A DNA stretch of 64,000 nt from Actinostola sp. cb2023 (taxonomy: Eukaryota; Cnidaria; Anthozoa; Actiniaria; Actinostolidae). How positions within the stretch are numbered: position 1 is the stretch's first letter; every line of letters starts with the position of its first letter. Of this stretch, positions 1 to 9,928 are shown piece by piece. A program made the position numbers and the translations under genes. The DNA is taken from positions 296,577-360,576 of the forward strand of contig JAUJYZ010001360.1 in NCBI GenBank assembly GCA_033675265.1, given 5' to 3'. The notes beneath the pieces were generated by a model, which searched no databases, was not told where the DNA came from, and saw only the letters and a program-made list of their open reading frames with translations.

Positions 1-655
1 TAGTAACACTATTTTCCGACATGTTTGAAACGTTGTTTACATCAGAGTGTTCTTCGTCTTCACTCGGGTTTGCATCGTCTCAAAGTTGTTCTGCAGGGTT
101 TTAAACTGATGTTTTGTTTCTTTTTGTTGCGACTATTTTCGTTTGTATTTTATTATATTTATTTGTTGGGAGATATCCTCGATAGGGTTAACCTCTGATA
201 TCTCCTTTCATTGTATTGATACTTTTTTGATGTATTAATATTAATGAAATAAAGTATTGTTATTATAAGAGTCGTGACTAAAATCACTCGTATATAATCG
301 CCCACCGGCATGACCCGGCGGAGAATCTTGCAAACTAAACAACCAATTAGCCTCCTTTGCAGACGTTTTAGTCGGTTCGCTCTGCTCCAGAAAAGCGAAA
401 AAAACTAAAACGTCTCCAAAGGAGACTAACAACAAATCCGATCGCGCGATTTAACCTGAATATTAGCTTGTGCCATATAATAATAGACTAAACAACCAAT
501 CAGAACGCGCGATTTTACCGGTATTAACTTGTGCCATATAATAATAGACTAAACAACCAATCAGATCGCGCGATTTTACCGGTACGAACTTGTGCCATAT
601 AATAATAGACTAAACAAACAATCAGATCGCGCGATTTTACCGGAATTAGCTTGTG
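1..655. repeat. Interspersed repeat, copy A, ending in 61-62 bp minisatellite
   Basis: Positions 1-150 match 27620-27810 almost base for base, apart from small insertions in the later copy. Both copies continue through a small palindrome (about 345-430, sharing AAACGTCT arms) into tandem units of about 61 bp containing CCATATAATAATAGACTAAA and CAATCAGATCGCGCGA. About three units are present here. No coding potential is seen. Confidence 0.75.
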
Positions 656-747
656 TCATTGTGTTAAAGATATTTTAATAATTTTAGTTAAAACTCTCAA
701 ATATTCAGTATTTATTGTATTCCTCTTCAGTTGAAGTACGACTTATG

Positions 748-788
748 CTAATCCTCCCCCCTCCCCCCCTCCCCCCCCCCACTCCTCC
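748..788. repeat. Poly-C / CT-rich low-complexity tract
   Basis: Runs of C broken by single T or A. No gene is seen between 656 and 1813; the short frames there have no domain signal. Confidence 0.8.
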
Positions 789-1813
789 CACCCAAAAATA
801 GTAACCCGTCCTTTCCCAGCAATCAATGCATGCACCTAGTAAATGATTGCGGTGAATTTTACACACAAAAGTGGACTGAAACACCATCGGTTTTGAGGGA
901 GCGCTGTTAGTTTTCGTGGCCGGTATGAACCATGCATGCAATCATTTTGAGCAAGTCAACCAGGGTATGGCTTAGTCGTCCAACTACAGCTCACCGTACG
1001 TGGTTTCAGTTGCGGCCTTGAATCCCGGCTTGATCGAAGGGAAGGCTTGGGTGCGACTTTGGTGTTTGAAATACAACATTCAATATTAAATTGCCTTGTC
1101 ACACACGAATTCAATTTGGTTCTCAACCCGCACAAAAAGTACCGAATCATCATTACTTGGAAAGAATGAGTCTTCAAAGTTTCGATTTTTTAAAGTTGTG
1201 AATTCACTCCCGATTCTGAACAGGTATCCCAACCATTGGAAAATGGCCATGTTCGAACGGGTTCTCGGAACTACATTTCGAAGACGGAACTACTAAATAT
1301 AGCTACACATGGTAATTACTTTCTGGAAGCCAACTTCCAAGAAAAGCGCACAGTTGATATTTGTTCTTTACGCCCTTGAAAACTGCCGTTCCTCCTATAA
1401 AGGGATTGAGTTTAGTAGAATATATACGATTTATAGATCATAATTGGCAGCCATCGATAGCCACAATGAGTGAGGTAGGTATAAACTATGGATGGCAAAG
1501 AATCTGATAAAAGGTCGGTTACGACGTAGAAATAAGATAACTTGTCATTACTATATGGGCCTTTTTAACAATGATGCCTGTACCAAAATTAATACGCCTG
1601 AGATGAATATGCGTCTATCATATAACTATAACTGGAGTTTCACGGACTATATATTTTCTGTCGTGTAAACCCAGACGTAGTCAATCGAACGGAATCGAAC
1701 GTTAGATTACATCGAACTCAATCGAATCGAATCATTTGATTGCGTTCGATTGCTTACATGTATTCGAACACAATCGGATTCACAGAATCTTCCGACAATC
1801 GAATACAATCTAA

Positions 1814-1985
1814 GGGCGCTTTCCATTTGGCATGCAGAACTAAACCCGGTCTGATCGGCCAGTTCTGAAATGGAACGCGTCAGTTGAGAACTGTCTGAAC
1901 TGAGCCAGTCTCAGAACTGACGTTTTCCATTTAAGAACTGGCCGGACAGACCAGTCGGTTCTGCCAAATGGAAACTAAAGTGCCC
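1814..1985. mobile_element. MITE-like palindrome with GGGCGCTTTCCATTTGG ends
   Basis: The left arm GGGCGCTTTCCATTTGGCA is answered by TGCCAAATGGAAACTAAAGTGCCC at the right. Inner segments (GGCCAGTTCTGAAATGGAA / TTCCATTTAAGAACTGGCC) also pair, giving a long hairpin of about 170 bp. It has no coding capacity and is a non-autonomous DNA transposon by structure. Confidence 0.7.
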
Positions 1986-2443
1986 TCATATTCGATTTTA
2001 ATCGAACGCTTTTGGTAAACAAATCGACCCCAGTTCGAATAAACCGTAAAAGGGCAATATGTAAACCGCATAAATCCACAAATCATGGTTAAAAGTCTAT
2101 TTATACCACACTGATCGACATAAAATACATAACAACTAGTCTGTGTTGAGTCCTTGTCGACCAGGTCTATAAAGGAAAGCGTCAAGACCGGCCAACACGA
2201 AGCCGGATCCGAGATTCTATGAAGAGAATGCATCAGAGGTATCAGTATGGAGCAATTACAGAGAAATTATTGCCACACTTTTGTTGGAAAAAGAAAACGA
2301 AGGAAGTTTCCGTTTATCGAAACTAAAGCAATTACACTCACCTCAACATAAATTCTTCCAGGAATACAAGAAATTGAAGAAGAAAGAAAAAAACGAGAGC
2401 TAGCCGGGAGGAAACTCTAAGCCGGGAAGCATTTGTATAGATA

Positions 2444-2597
2444 ATCGCATGGGGCTGAGTAAAGTTTAATAAGGATTAATTTCACGAGTGTTTTCAAAGT
2501 TTCCAAATTGCACGAGTCGCGAAGCGACAAGGGCAATTTGGGAAACTTTGAAAACACAAGTTAAATGAATCCTTAATTTTACGAGGAACCATGCGAT
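2444..2597. mobile_element. MITE-like palindrome (ATCGCATGG ends)
   Basis: Ends ATCGCATGG and CCATGCGAT are inverted. Inside, GTTTTCAAAGTTTCCAAATTGC pairs with GCAATTTGGGAAACTTTGAAAAC around a short loop. A second small hairpin (GCTACGTAGC arms) follows at 2613-2658. The flanking stretches 1986-2443 and 2659-3116 show no gene. Confidence 0.7.
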
Positions 2598-3116
2598 TAC
2601 TTGTTTAGATGGTCGCTACGTAGCCATCCTCCTGGGTTTCCGAGGATGCTACGTAGCGGGAACTGCGTGAAACAGAGACAAGAAAATCATTACAAAATTA
2701 ACCTGGATTTTCAGTTGAAAGCATCGAAGCTTACCCAAAAACTGAGACTGGTGTAGAAAAGTGCAGATACTGAATTGTTGTAACAAATATTAATACTTCG
2801 AAGTATTCAGTTTGAGTACTAGGCTAAAGACATGAAGTTTTATAAAATCAACATCCTGTGGGACACAAATCAAGCTCAAATTGTGCTAAGTTAGTAATTA
2901 ATTATTATTATCAAAACATCGAATTCAAGAATTTAAAAGCAGTAATTTGGAATGATGCAATTCATTTGTTTACTCGACCTCGGGTTTGAAGTGGTTTTAG
3001 CTCACATTATTCTGCAATTACTGAGCTGCTAGGTTTATTATTAGTGAGTACTTTGTGATATTCAGTCCTCACAGAGTTTTTATTTGGCAAACGGCGAACG
3101 TAAGCTATATATTTGA

Positions 3117-3283
3117 CATCACTTTTTTATGCGTCTGTCCTCTTATTGACGATAAATTTCGTCATAACATTGTCAAAGTAGTGGATCCACGAGGCGACAG
3201 CCGAGTGGATCCGCATACTACTTTGACAATGTTATGATGAAATTTATCGTCAATAAGAGGACAGACGCATAAAAAAGTGATGC
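3117..3283. mobile_element. Near-perfect hairpin MITE, about 75-bp arms
   Basis: Left arm CATCACTTTTTTATGCGTCTG... is mirrored by ...CAGACGCATAAAAAAGTGATG. The arms stay paired through TGTCCTCTTATTGACGATAA and CATAACATTGTCAAAGTAGT to a loop of about 15 bp. A third, degenerate copy of the arm (CTGTCCTCTTATTGATGATG) occurs at about 3573, suggesting the palindrome is one end of a larger element reaching about 3600. Confidence 0.75.
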
Positions 3284-3323
3284 CAAATTTTTTTTTACAA
3301 TAACAAAAATTATTCAAACATGT

Positions 3324-3512
3324 TTACACACCATCTTGTATTTCTCTTACGAATTTCTTGACTATTTCGTGCAGTTCGTAGTCATTTAGTGTCGCAAAGC
3401 GAACGCTATCATTTAGTTTCTGTTCGGACTCAACTTCCTCCAGAGACAAGCATAGTTTTTCAACTGAAATTTCCTCAAGAAATTCAACTTGGAACGAAGG
3501 AAATTCGTCCAT
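3324..3512 (-). pseudogene. N-terminal fragment resembling Crypton / tyrosine-recombinase-like protein
   Basis: A 62-residue open frame, acidic and rich in Leu/Glu, ends with RFATLNDYELHEIVKKF. That resembles the N-terminal segment of the tyrosine-recombinase-derived (Crypton/KCTD1-like) proteins abundant in invertebrate genomes. The frame stops before any recombinase core and lies between two copies of the hairpin-arm sequence (3117-3283 and about 3573), so it looks like a first exon carried by a transposon. A separate fragment of the middle of such a protein is at 11189-11554. The family assignment is from remembered similarity. Confidence 0.35.
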
Positions 3513-4182
3513 TGATGAAATTTTTCTCCATCGATCTTCAGCTTTGTACGCGCCATTTTGTTTTCATCTGTCTGTCCTCTTATTGATGATGAAAATTAAC
3601 CAATCAGCGCGCGAGAAATTTGTAAGTTATTGTAAAACTTGAAATGAAAGCAGATTGTTCCTTCTGGAAGATGATTGATCGCAAATTTGCATAAACCATT
3701 GAAATGCTAGCCTGCTTAGCGGCTCTCCAGTCAGGGGAAAATAAGAATCACTAGCTATGAATCTCACGATAATGACTGTGAAATTGCCATATTATAAAAA
3801 AAGGATCAATGAGTTATACATTATTCGGTAGTCTAAAAAAAATTGAATTAATTTTTACGCCTTCGAATGATTTCGTCTCTGATGTTGGATATGGCCCGTT
3901 GGATATTATTGTGGGCTCCTGTGATTTCTTAATTTTTCGCACTGATAAGTTAATTTTTTTAAATTATCAAACATTAAAATTAGAAATAAAGTGAGAAGCG
4001 TGATGAGCCTGAGGTCAAGCATACCACGATGTGACAACAGACAAGGCACAGAAAAGTAATGAGTAGACATGCGTTCACTTTTAAAAACATTGTCTTTTCA
4101 ATAATAGAGTTATATCCTCGACCCTCGACATGGTACAAAAGAAAACAATAATAATAAATAATATGGTACTTATATTATTATG

Positions 4183-4258
4183 GCTCGCATGCCTCGCTGT
4201 GTGCCTCGCATGGCTCGCATGCCTCGCTGTGTGCCTCGCATGCCTCGCTGGCTCGCAC
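4183..4258. repeat. Minisatellite of GCCTCGCTGTGTGCCTCGCA type
   Basis: Short units built from TGGCTCGCA, TGCCTCGC and TGTG recur about six times. The Ala/Arg/His-repeat frames on either strand here are artefacts of it. The flanking stretch 3600-4182 shows only AT-rich DNA. Confidence 0.8.
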
Positions 4259-4409
4259 TTTGTAAGGACCCATTCAAAGTTGTCAAAGTTCAAAAGTCTT
4301 GACAAGATTATAATTATTCACTAATGCTTACTAGCTGACAAGAGCTAAGTGTAGTCAATCAGAAACTGGTCAATCCGAATCCGTCTGAATTAATCGCTTG
4401 AATCGACGA

Positions 4410-4526
4410 ATTACATTACTGGACGTAACGGCTTATTTATGAGGGGGACAGAATCGTGAAGAACAATAGAAATTTGAACTAAATCTGCTCTGCTGAGGTT
4501 CGCTTGATTTCAAATTGGCTAGTTTC
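4410..4526 (-). mobile_element. Left piece of TIR element Y, split by the gypsy insertion
   Basis: This stretch is the reverse complement of 60930-61030 (shared stretches include GGGGGACAGAATCGTGAAGA and AAATCTGCTCTGCTGA). The homology breaks at 4526 where the LTR begins and resumes for a few bases after 9921. The other half of the same element is at 11052-11250. Confidence 0.7.
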
Positions 4527-4812
4527 TGAAGAAAGACTCCTCGATCGTGATCTCAAAATGAAGTTTAATGACGACGATGATAAGTCCTACAATACAATTA
4601 GAGTGTAAAACTGAATAACAAGATAACAAATAGACAATATATCAGAAGCTAAAGACTCACAGTAATCATATAAGTGCAATTACATGGGCATAGGTTCGTG
4701 CTTCAAAATTGGTTTGTAAATGTAAACAAAATGGCTGACTGCTTGCTCGTTCGGGTCAGCGGTAACTCAGAGTAACTCAGAGCTGACTGTTGGTCAGCGG
4801 GTAGTCCCTTCA
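4527..4812 (-). repeat. LTR (3' LTR of the gypsy element)
   Basis: 286 bp, starting TGAAGAAAGACTCC and ending AGTCCCTTCA as written on the plus strand. It differs from the partner LTR at one base that I can find (CTTCAAAATT here against CTTCAAGATT at about 9813). The target duplication GTTTC lies immediately outside. Confidence 0.95.
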
Positions 4813-4820
4813 TCCCCCCC
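4813..4820 (-). other. Polypurine tract of the gypsy element
   Basis: On the element strand GGGGGGGA directly precedes the 3' LTR, the expected plus-strand priming site. Confidence 0.75.
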
Positions 4821-4865
4821 AGTCCGAAAACCTTCGGTGACGAAGTGCGGCGTAGGTAGGAGGAC

Positions 4866-5975
4866 TCATTCAAGCCATTGCCCTGTTTCTGGCTCATATC
4901 GCTTGGGTGGCCGTCGCGCACGTTGTGGACGTGACGGGTGGTGGGGTAGAATCTGTGGCGGCGTTGTGTCACTGCCAGCTGATGGCAACTGGATGGGCGG
5001 TGCATCTGCTGTATGCCTTGGGGGACCAGAGGGCGCTTGTGGCTCTTGGGGTTCTTCCTCAGGGAGGCAGTCGGGGGCGGCTGCTGTGGGTGGAGATGTC
5101 GTCCGCTGTCCGGCACTGCTGTCGGACGGGTCTGATGCTGCTGTCTGCTGTCGAGGTGTGATGGAGGGGGTGGCTTGGGTGTACGCGCGAAGGAAGCGGC
5201 GGTTGCGCAACGTAAGTCTTCCAGAACCATCCACCTTCACACGGTACTGGTCGTGACCGGGTGATTCCATGATCACTCCCGATCTGTCCCACTTCGTTGG
5301 GTTGGGGCCTTGCTGATTCTGCAGGAAGACTTGCTCGCCGATTGACAGGGGGCGTAGTGCCCGCGAGTGGGCCTTCAGACTCTCAGTGGTGCGGGTCATG
5401 CGTGCCCGGAGAGCATCTTCCTTTGCGGCCCAAGCGTGCCGCCATAATGGGCGAATGTTGGGGTTGGTGTACTTCTCCAAGCGGTTAACGAAGGCTAGGG
5501 AGTCTCGTAGCGGGCGGCCGAAGATGATCTGTGCAGGCGAGAGGTTGCAGTCAGGGTCTGGGGTGTTCCTCAGCTGGAGCATGGCACACAGGAACCGGTC
5601 GTGATCGAGACTTCCAGTCGGGCCGGTGTTGGACATCAGAAGTCGCTTTGCTGTCTTTACTGCTACCTCGGCCCGTCCGTTAGATTGTGGGAAGCTGACC
5701 GAGGATATGCGATGCTTCACGCCCCATAGTTGGAGGAAATCCTCCGTATACCTCGCTGTGAATTCTGGGCCGCCATCACTGGAGAGCTCCTGTGGTACTC
5801 CAAATGTGCTGAAGAATGAGCGTAGGTGACGGACCAGTCCGGCGGATCCCCCAAGGGAGGTGCCTGCTGTGGAGCTCAGCACCTCTACCCAGCCAGATAG
5901 ACGGTCTCCTGCGACGAGGTAGTGGCGGCCTCCGTAGTCAAAGAAGTCGGCGAAGACCGCTTCGAAGGGAGTTGA
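4866..5975 (-). CDS. Gypsy integrase core and C-terminal region (second frame)
   Basis: This is the continuation of pol in a different frame from the upstream ORF. It carries the rest of a retroviral-type integrase core: an Asp-containing strand near 5930 (FADFFDYGG), the second Asp in SSDGGPEF, and the Glu in NGRAEVAVK. A DNA-binding/SH3-like C-terminal segment follows (IGEQVFLQNQQGPNPTKW), then a Pro/Gln-rich tail that stops about 45 bp before the polypurine tract. An ATG occurs at 5882, but homology begins upstream of it, so this is not an independent gene. The break from the upstream frame lies near 5975-6010. Confidence 0.85.
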   Translation of the reverse strand, partial: STPFEAVFADFFDYGGRHYLVAGDRLSGWVEVLSSTAGTSLGGSAGLVRHLRSFFSTFGVPQELSSDGGPEFTARYTEDFLQLWGVKHRISSVSFPQSNGRAEVAVKTAKRLLMSNTGPTGSLDHDRFLCAMLQLRNTPDPDCNLSPAQIIFGRPLRDSLAFVNRLEKYTNPNIRPLWRHAWAAKEDALRARMTRTTESLKAHSRALRPLSIGEQVFLQNQQGPNPTKWDRSGVIMESPGHDQYRVKVDGSGRLTLRNRRFLRAYTQATPSITPRQQTAASDPSDSSAGQRTTSPPTAAAPDCLPEEEPQEPQAPSGPPRHTADAPPIQLPSAGSDTTPPQILPHHPSRPQRARRPPKRYEPETGQWLE

Positions 5976-8900
5976 CGGTGGCTGGGATGGCAGAGGTGGC
6001 GTTGCGGCTTGTGAGGGGGCGTTTTTCTATTGCAGTCTGTGCATCCCTCTCTCGTTTCACGGATTTCCTTCGACATCCCTGGCCAATATACGATGGCGCG
6101 GGCACGCTGTTCCATATTGGAGATCCCCTGGTGGGCTGCGTGGAGGTGCTGGAGGACTCGACGGCGGAGGGATTGGGGGACAACAACACGGTCTTGATAC
6201 AGGAGGACGCCATCTTGGGCATACACAGCGTCGCAAATGGGCCGAAGGCTGCCGAGGGTCGGGTCGTCTTTATCGAGGCCTCCTTGCTCGGTGAGCTTCA
6301 GCAGGTGACTTAGGGTTGTGTCTGCGGCTGTCTCCTGTGAGAGGAGGGGCCAGGAGATGGTCCCGAGCTCTTGAGTGTCACTGCGGATTGCGGCCATCAG
6401 CGCTGACTCTGCGAGGTCGGGTGCATTGGGTGCTCTAAGAGAGGCGCTGTTCACAGAGCCAGACGGCGAGGGGTGTCTCGAGGTGGCATCTGCAGCTTGG
6501 TTACTTTTCCCCGGCATGTGCTGGGTGTCAAATCTCCACGGGAGGGTGCGCTGCTTCAAGCGGAACAGGCGCGAGTTGGTGATTTCGTCGAGGGTTCGGT
6601 CGCCAAATATCTTGACCAGCGGCTTGTGGTCGGTTATGACGATTAAGTTGTCGCACCCTTGTGTGAAATAGCGGGTCTGTTCAAGGCCCCAGGCTACGGC
6701 CAGTGCTTCTCCCTCGATGGCTGCATAGCGCTGCTCGGCTGAGGACAGGAACCGTGAGCCAGCAAGGGTGATCCTCCATCCGTTGGGGCAGCAGTCGGGG
6801 GCACCGGATGGGCAGCTGCAGTGCTGTTGGAGGAGGAAATAGCCTATGCCGCGCTTGGACCAGTCGGGGCGAAGGCACGTTCGTCTCTGTAGGTCGAAGA
6901 TCTCTACACCCTGGCGGATGGCTTTGACGATAGCATCTTTAGACGCTTGAAATGCGTCGTCTAGTTCAGGTGACCACGAGAACTTGCAGCGGGCGCTGAG
7001 GAAGGGTTTGAATGGGGCCATGACGTCGCGTAGCTGTGCATAGTTGGACACCTGGTTGACGAGGCCGAACCAGCTCCTGATATCCGTGGTGGATGTGGGT
7101 TGGGGAAAGTCCCTGATGGCGTCGAGATATTTGGGCAGCGGCTCAATTGTCTCGTCTGATACCCTGAAACCGGCGAAGTTAACGCTGCGTTCTGCGAACT
7201 GGAACTTTTTAGGGTTGAGGACGACGCCTGCCTGTCCGATGCGGGTTAGGAGGTCGATGGTTCGCCACCAGTGCTGCTCCAGTTCGGTGTCGTAGTGGAT
7301 GGTGTCGTCCACGCAGCGCTCCTTACGCTCCACCGAGGATAGTATAGCGTCGAAGCGGCGGTTGTAGCCGTCCCCTGATGACAGGAACCCTTGCGGTGCC
7401 CTCATGTATCGCCAGCGGCCGAACGGCGTGATGAAGGTGGTCAGGTGACGATCCGACTCGCGTAGAGGGACACTGTGGTAGCCATTCCAAGCGTCGGTCA
7501 CCGTCTTCCAGGTGTTCTTAGGTATGCGGCGCGCCAGGTGGAAAGGTGATTCCATTGCGAACGTCTCCCGCTGGCAGAATTTGTTGAGCGGCGAGAGGTC
7601 GACTGTTCGCCGTGGGGTGCCGTCATGCTTCCGTGTGATGACCATCCTGTGGCACCAGGTGACGGGTTCGCCGTAAGGCACGCGCTCAATGACGCCAAGG
7701 GCCTCGTCTCGGAGAAGGTCGTCATGCACTCGTTGCTGCCAGTGGATGGGTACGTTCGCGGGGGTGTGGCAGGCCTTGGGTGTGGCAGTTGGGTCAAGGT
7801 GGATCTCCACTGCTGGCCCCTCCATGCAAGGGAGTGCTCGGTGAGGGCACGTGTTAAACGTGGACGCAGCGTAGTGCTCGAGCAGCCATGCCTTCATGCG
7901 TACGTTGTTCTCAGGGATGCAGGGAAAGGGTAGTTTCGTCGGTCGTTGTGGCGCGACTTGGCGTAGGGGGCACGAGCATGGCACGTCATGTGCGTCGTGG
8001 TGTGTTGAGTAGCCATCATTGATTTCTCTCGTAGCGTTAACGGATGGGGCGGTACGTGGGGCCCGCTGCTGGTTTGCGTCATCATCGATGGACGGGAAGG
8101 TGTGTGGCAGTAGCCCCAGATTCAGTAGGGACTCGTACGACAGGTACATTGACTTGACCGAGCTGCTGACATAGACCATGCTGTGGCACGTCGCAATCTC
8201 GCCGCTGCGAGACTTAGTAGCCAGCTTGGCAAAGAACGCCCCTTCAATACTAATGGGGGAACGGTTGGCTGCCGATAGGCTGAGGCTGATAGGTTGGAGG
8301 CCATCCAGTGGGAAACCGCAGGCGAGGTAGCTGTCCAGAGACCACAGGTCAGATTGTGCGCCTGTGTCGGCTATGGCGGGGACTTCGGCCTGGATCACTG
8401 GGGCGTTGCCACGGGTGTGGTTACCAGCACGGCTTGGTTGGGCGATCGATATCGTCAAAGGTACTGTAGGGTGGTCTCGCAGGCGGGCTTGTCGCCACTC
8501 ACCCTTGGTGAAGATGTGGTGGGCCAGTCTCGGTACAGACGGTTTGCTCACAGTGCCGTGAGTTGTGTAGGTGCGTTTGCGGCGGCGCCTGCGAGAGTGG
8601 CATGAAGCCCTTGGGTGGTCTGTAAGGAGGGCTGCGACCTGCGAGATCGAGTCTGACTCTACGGCCTGGACGGCTGATGAGGGGGACTGGGGCGAGCGCT
8701 GTTGTGGTAGACGTTGCTGGCGCTTCCTTCGGTGCCGCTCCCTGTAGCAGGTGATGCACAACTGGTGAGGTGTGGTGTTCCAGCCCCGAGACCCCTCCGT
8801 GAAGATCTTGAAGGTGGTATGGCACTCAGGGCATTTTATCTCCTTGGCCTGGTCTGTACGGGACGGGGCGGTGGAGGGGCTTGCTGTCGGGTTTGTCTGG

Positions 8901-9619
8901 CGCCGGAAGGACGATACTGCGGACAGGGAGGAGGAGGGCATGGCGTTCCGGGCCATCTCCTTGTTTTCAACCAGGGCGATGACTTCGTTGACAGGTTTCT
9001 GGAGGATGTCTACGACGCCCAGGACCTCCCGGCGTATGTCGTTGTCGTAGAGACCGTTCACGATGACGTCACGGATGGCGTGGTCTGTGTAGTTTGCAGA
9101 CAATCCGCAAGGGCACTTGGTGGCGAAGGCACACGTTTCAGCCTTCCCTCGGACCTTGGCCGCGAATGCTCTGACTGTCTCGTCACGCTCTTGGTGAAGC
9201 CGCAGAAGTTCGGTGCGGAGGACGCTGGTAGCAACTGGGATGACTGCCAGGGAACGTATGGCGGCCATGAGTTGGTGCAGAGGTTCGGTTGTTACGTTGG
9301 GGTTCGCCTTGAGAAGGTTGTCCCCAAGCTCGTTCCCGGCACACTGGAACAACTGCGAGGGTGCTGACGAGTCGTCGATACCAGAGCCGGCCCGAAACAC
9401 CTCCCATCGTCTTTTAAATATATTCCATTCTTCGACGGATATGCCGATGTCGACCTTGGGGCGCTCGAGTTTTGGGCCTCTCAGTGCTGTATGTTTGGGC
9501 TGTGGCGCTGAGTTTTGGTGTGCTAGGCCATGGTTCGTGAGCAGGGCGATTGCCAGGGCTTCGGAGACGTCCTCTGACTGGAATTCGCAGTCCGGGACAG
9601 AGCACGTGACGATGACCAT
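5885..9619 (-). CDS. Gypsy gag-pol polyprotein: gag, protease, RT, RNase H, integrase zinc domain
   Basis: A 1244-codon frame starting 17 bp inside the upstream LTR. In order it has an N-terminal Cys/His segment (CSVPDCEF...), a gag-like helical region with a CPEC...CITC zinc-binding pattern near residue 265-295 followed by a basic stretch, and an aspartic protease motif (ADTGAQSD) near residue 418. Reverse transcriptase follows, with APQGFLSSGDGYNRRF near residue 737 and the active site CVDD at about 769 in place of the usual YxDD/IVDD. RNase H is near 915-980, and the integrase HHCC domain near 1155-1195 (HAAHQG...CTDC). The last roughly 45 residues are out of frame with the integrase homology: after CTDC the family sequence continues in the frame of 4866-5975. 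This is either an inactivating indel or a frameshift site in GAAAAACGCCCCCT. Gag and pol are not separated by a stop. Confidence 0.92.
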   Translation of the reverse strand: MVIVTCSVPDCEFQSEDVSEALAIALLTNHGLAHQNSAPQPKHTALRGPKLERPKVDIGISVEEWNIFKRRWEVFRAGSGIDDSSAPSQLFQCAGNELGDNLLKANPNVTTEPLHQLMAAIRSLAVIPVATSVLRTELLRLHQERDETVRAFAAKVRGKAETCAFATKCPCGLSANYTDHAIRDVIVNGLYDNDIRREVLGVVDILQKPVNEVIALVENKEMARNAMPSSSLSAVSSFRRQTNPTASPSTAPSRTDQAKEIKCPECHTTFKIFTEGSRGWNTTPHQLCITCYRERHRRKRQQRLPQQRSPQSPSSAVQAVESDSISQVAALLTDHPRASCHSRRRRRKRTYTTHGTVSKPSVPRLAHHIFTKGEWRQARLRDHPTVPLTISIAQPSRAGNHTRGNAPVIQAEVPAIADTGAQSDLWSLDSYLACGFPLDGLQPISLSLSAANRSPISIEGAFFAKLATKSRSGEIATCHSMVYVSSSVKSMYLSYESLLNLGLLPHTFPSIDDDANQQRAPRTAPSVNATREINDGYSTHHDAHDVPCSCPLRQVAPQRPTKLPFPCIPENNVRMKAWLLEHYAASTFNTCPHRALPCMEGPAVEIHLDPTATPKACHTPANVPIHWQQRVHDDLLRDEALGVIERVPYGEPVTWCHRMVITRKHDGTPRRTVDLSPLNKFCQRETFAMESPFHLARRIPKNTWKTVTDAWNGYHSVPLRESDRHLTTFITPFGRWRYMRAPQGFLSSGDGYNRRFDAILSSVERKERCVDDTIHYDTELEQHWWRTIDLLTRIGQAGVVLNPKKFQFAERSVNFAGFRVSDETIEPLPKYLDAIRDFPQPTSTTDIRSWFGLVNQVSNYAQLRDVMAPFKPFLSARCKFSWSPELDDAFQASKDAIVKAIRQGVEIFDLQRRTCLRPDWSKRGIGYFLLQQHCSCPSGAPDCCPNGWRITLAGSRFLSSAEQRYAAIEGEALAVAWGLEQTRYFTQGCDNLIVITDHKPLVKIFGDRTLDEITNSRLFRLKQRTLPWRFDTQHMPGKSNQAADATSRHPSPSGSVNSASLRAPNAPDLAESALMAAIRSDTQELGTISWPLLSQETAADTTLSHLLKLTEQGGLDKDDPTLGSLRPICDAVYAQDGVLLYQDRVVVPQSLRRRVLQHLHAAHQGISNMEQRARAIVYWPGMSKEIRETREGCTDCNRKTPPHKPQRHLCHPSHRQLPSKRSSPTSLTTEAATTSSQETVYLAG

Positions 9620-9635
9620 GATTACTGACTTATCA
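9620..9635 (-). other. Probable primer-binding site region of the gypsy element
   Basis: Directly downstream of the 5' LTR on the element strand the sequence reads TGATAAGTCAGTAATC, running straight into the gag-pol ATG at 9619. Position fits a tRNA primer site. I could not match it to a specific tRNA 3' end. Confidence 0.4.
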
Positions 9636-9921
9636 TGAAGAAAGACTCCTCGATCGTGATCTCAAAATGAAGTTTAATGACGACGATGATAAGTCCTACA
9701 ATACAATTAGAGTGTAAAACTGAATAACAAGATAACAAATAGACAATATATCAGAAGCTAAAGACTCACAGTAATCATATAAGTGCAATTACATGGGCAT
9801 AGGTTCGTGCTTCAAGATTGGTTTGTAAATGTAAACAAAATGGCTGACTGCTTGCTCGTTCGGGTCAGCGGTAACTCAGAGTAACTCAGAGCTGACTGTT
9901 GGTCAGCGGGTAGTCCCTTCA
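9636..9921 (-). repeat. LTR (5' LTR of the gypsy element)
   Basis: 286 bp, almost identical to 4527-4812. It would contain the promoter for the minus-strand transcript. The downstream target duplication GTTTC is at 9922-9926. Confidence 0.95.
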
Positions 9922-9928
9922 GTTTCCA

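Larger units (their letters stand above)
4527..9921 (-). mobile_element. Full-length Ty3/gypsy LTR retrotransposon
   Basis: The element is about 5.4 kb. It has two 286-bp LTRs (4527-4812 and 9636-9921) with TG...CA ends, target duplication GTTTC (4522-4526 and 9922-9926), a polypurine tract next to the downstream LTR, and gag-pol read on the minus strand. Domain order gag, protease, reverse transcriptase, RNase H, integrase marks it as Ty3/gypsy rather than Copia. The internal region is clearly more GC-rich than the surrounding DNA. The near-identity of the LTRs implies a recent insertion. No envelope gene is seen. Confidence 0.95.

Noticed and set aside
4837..9638. Many plus-strand frames of 60-217 codons opposite the gypsy element
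   Set aside because: They are antisense shadows of the GC-rich gag-pol coding strand and carry no domain of their own.
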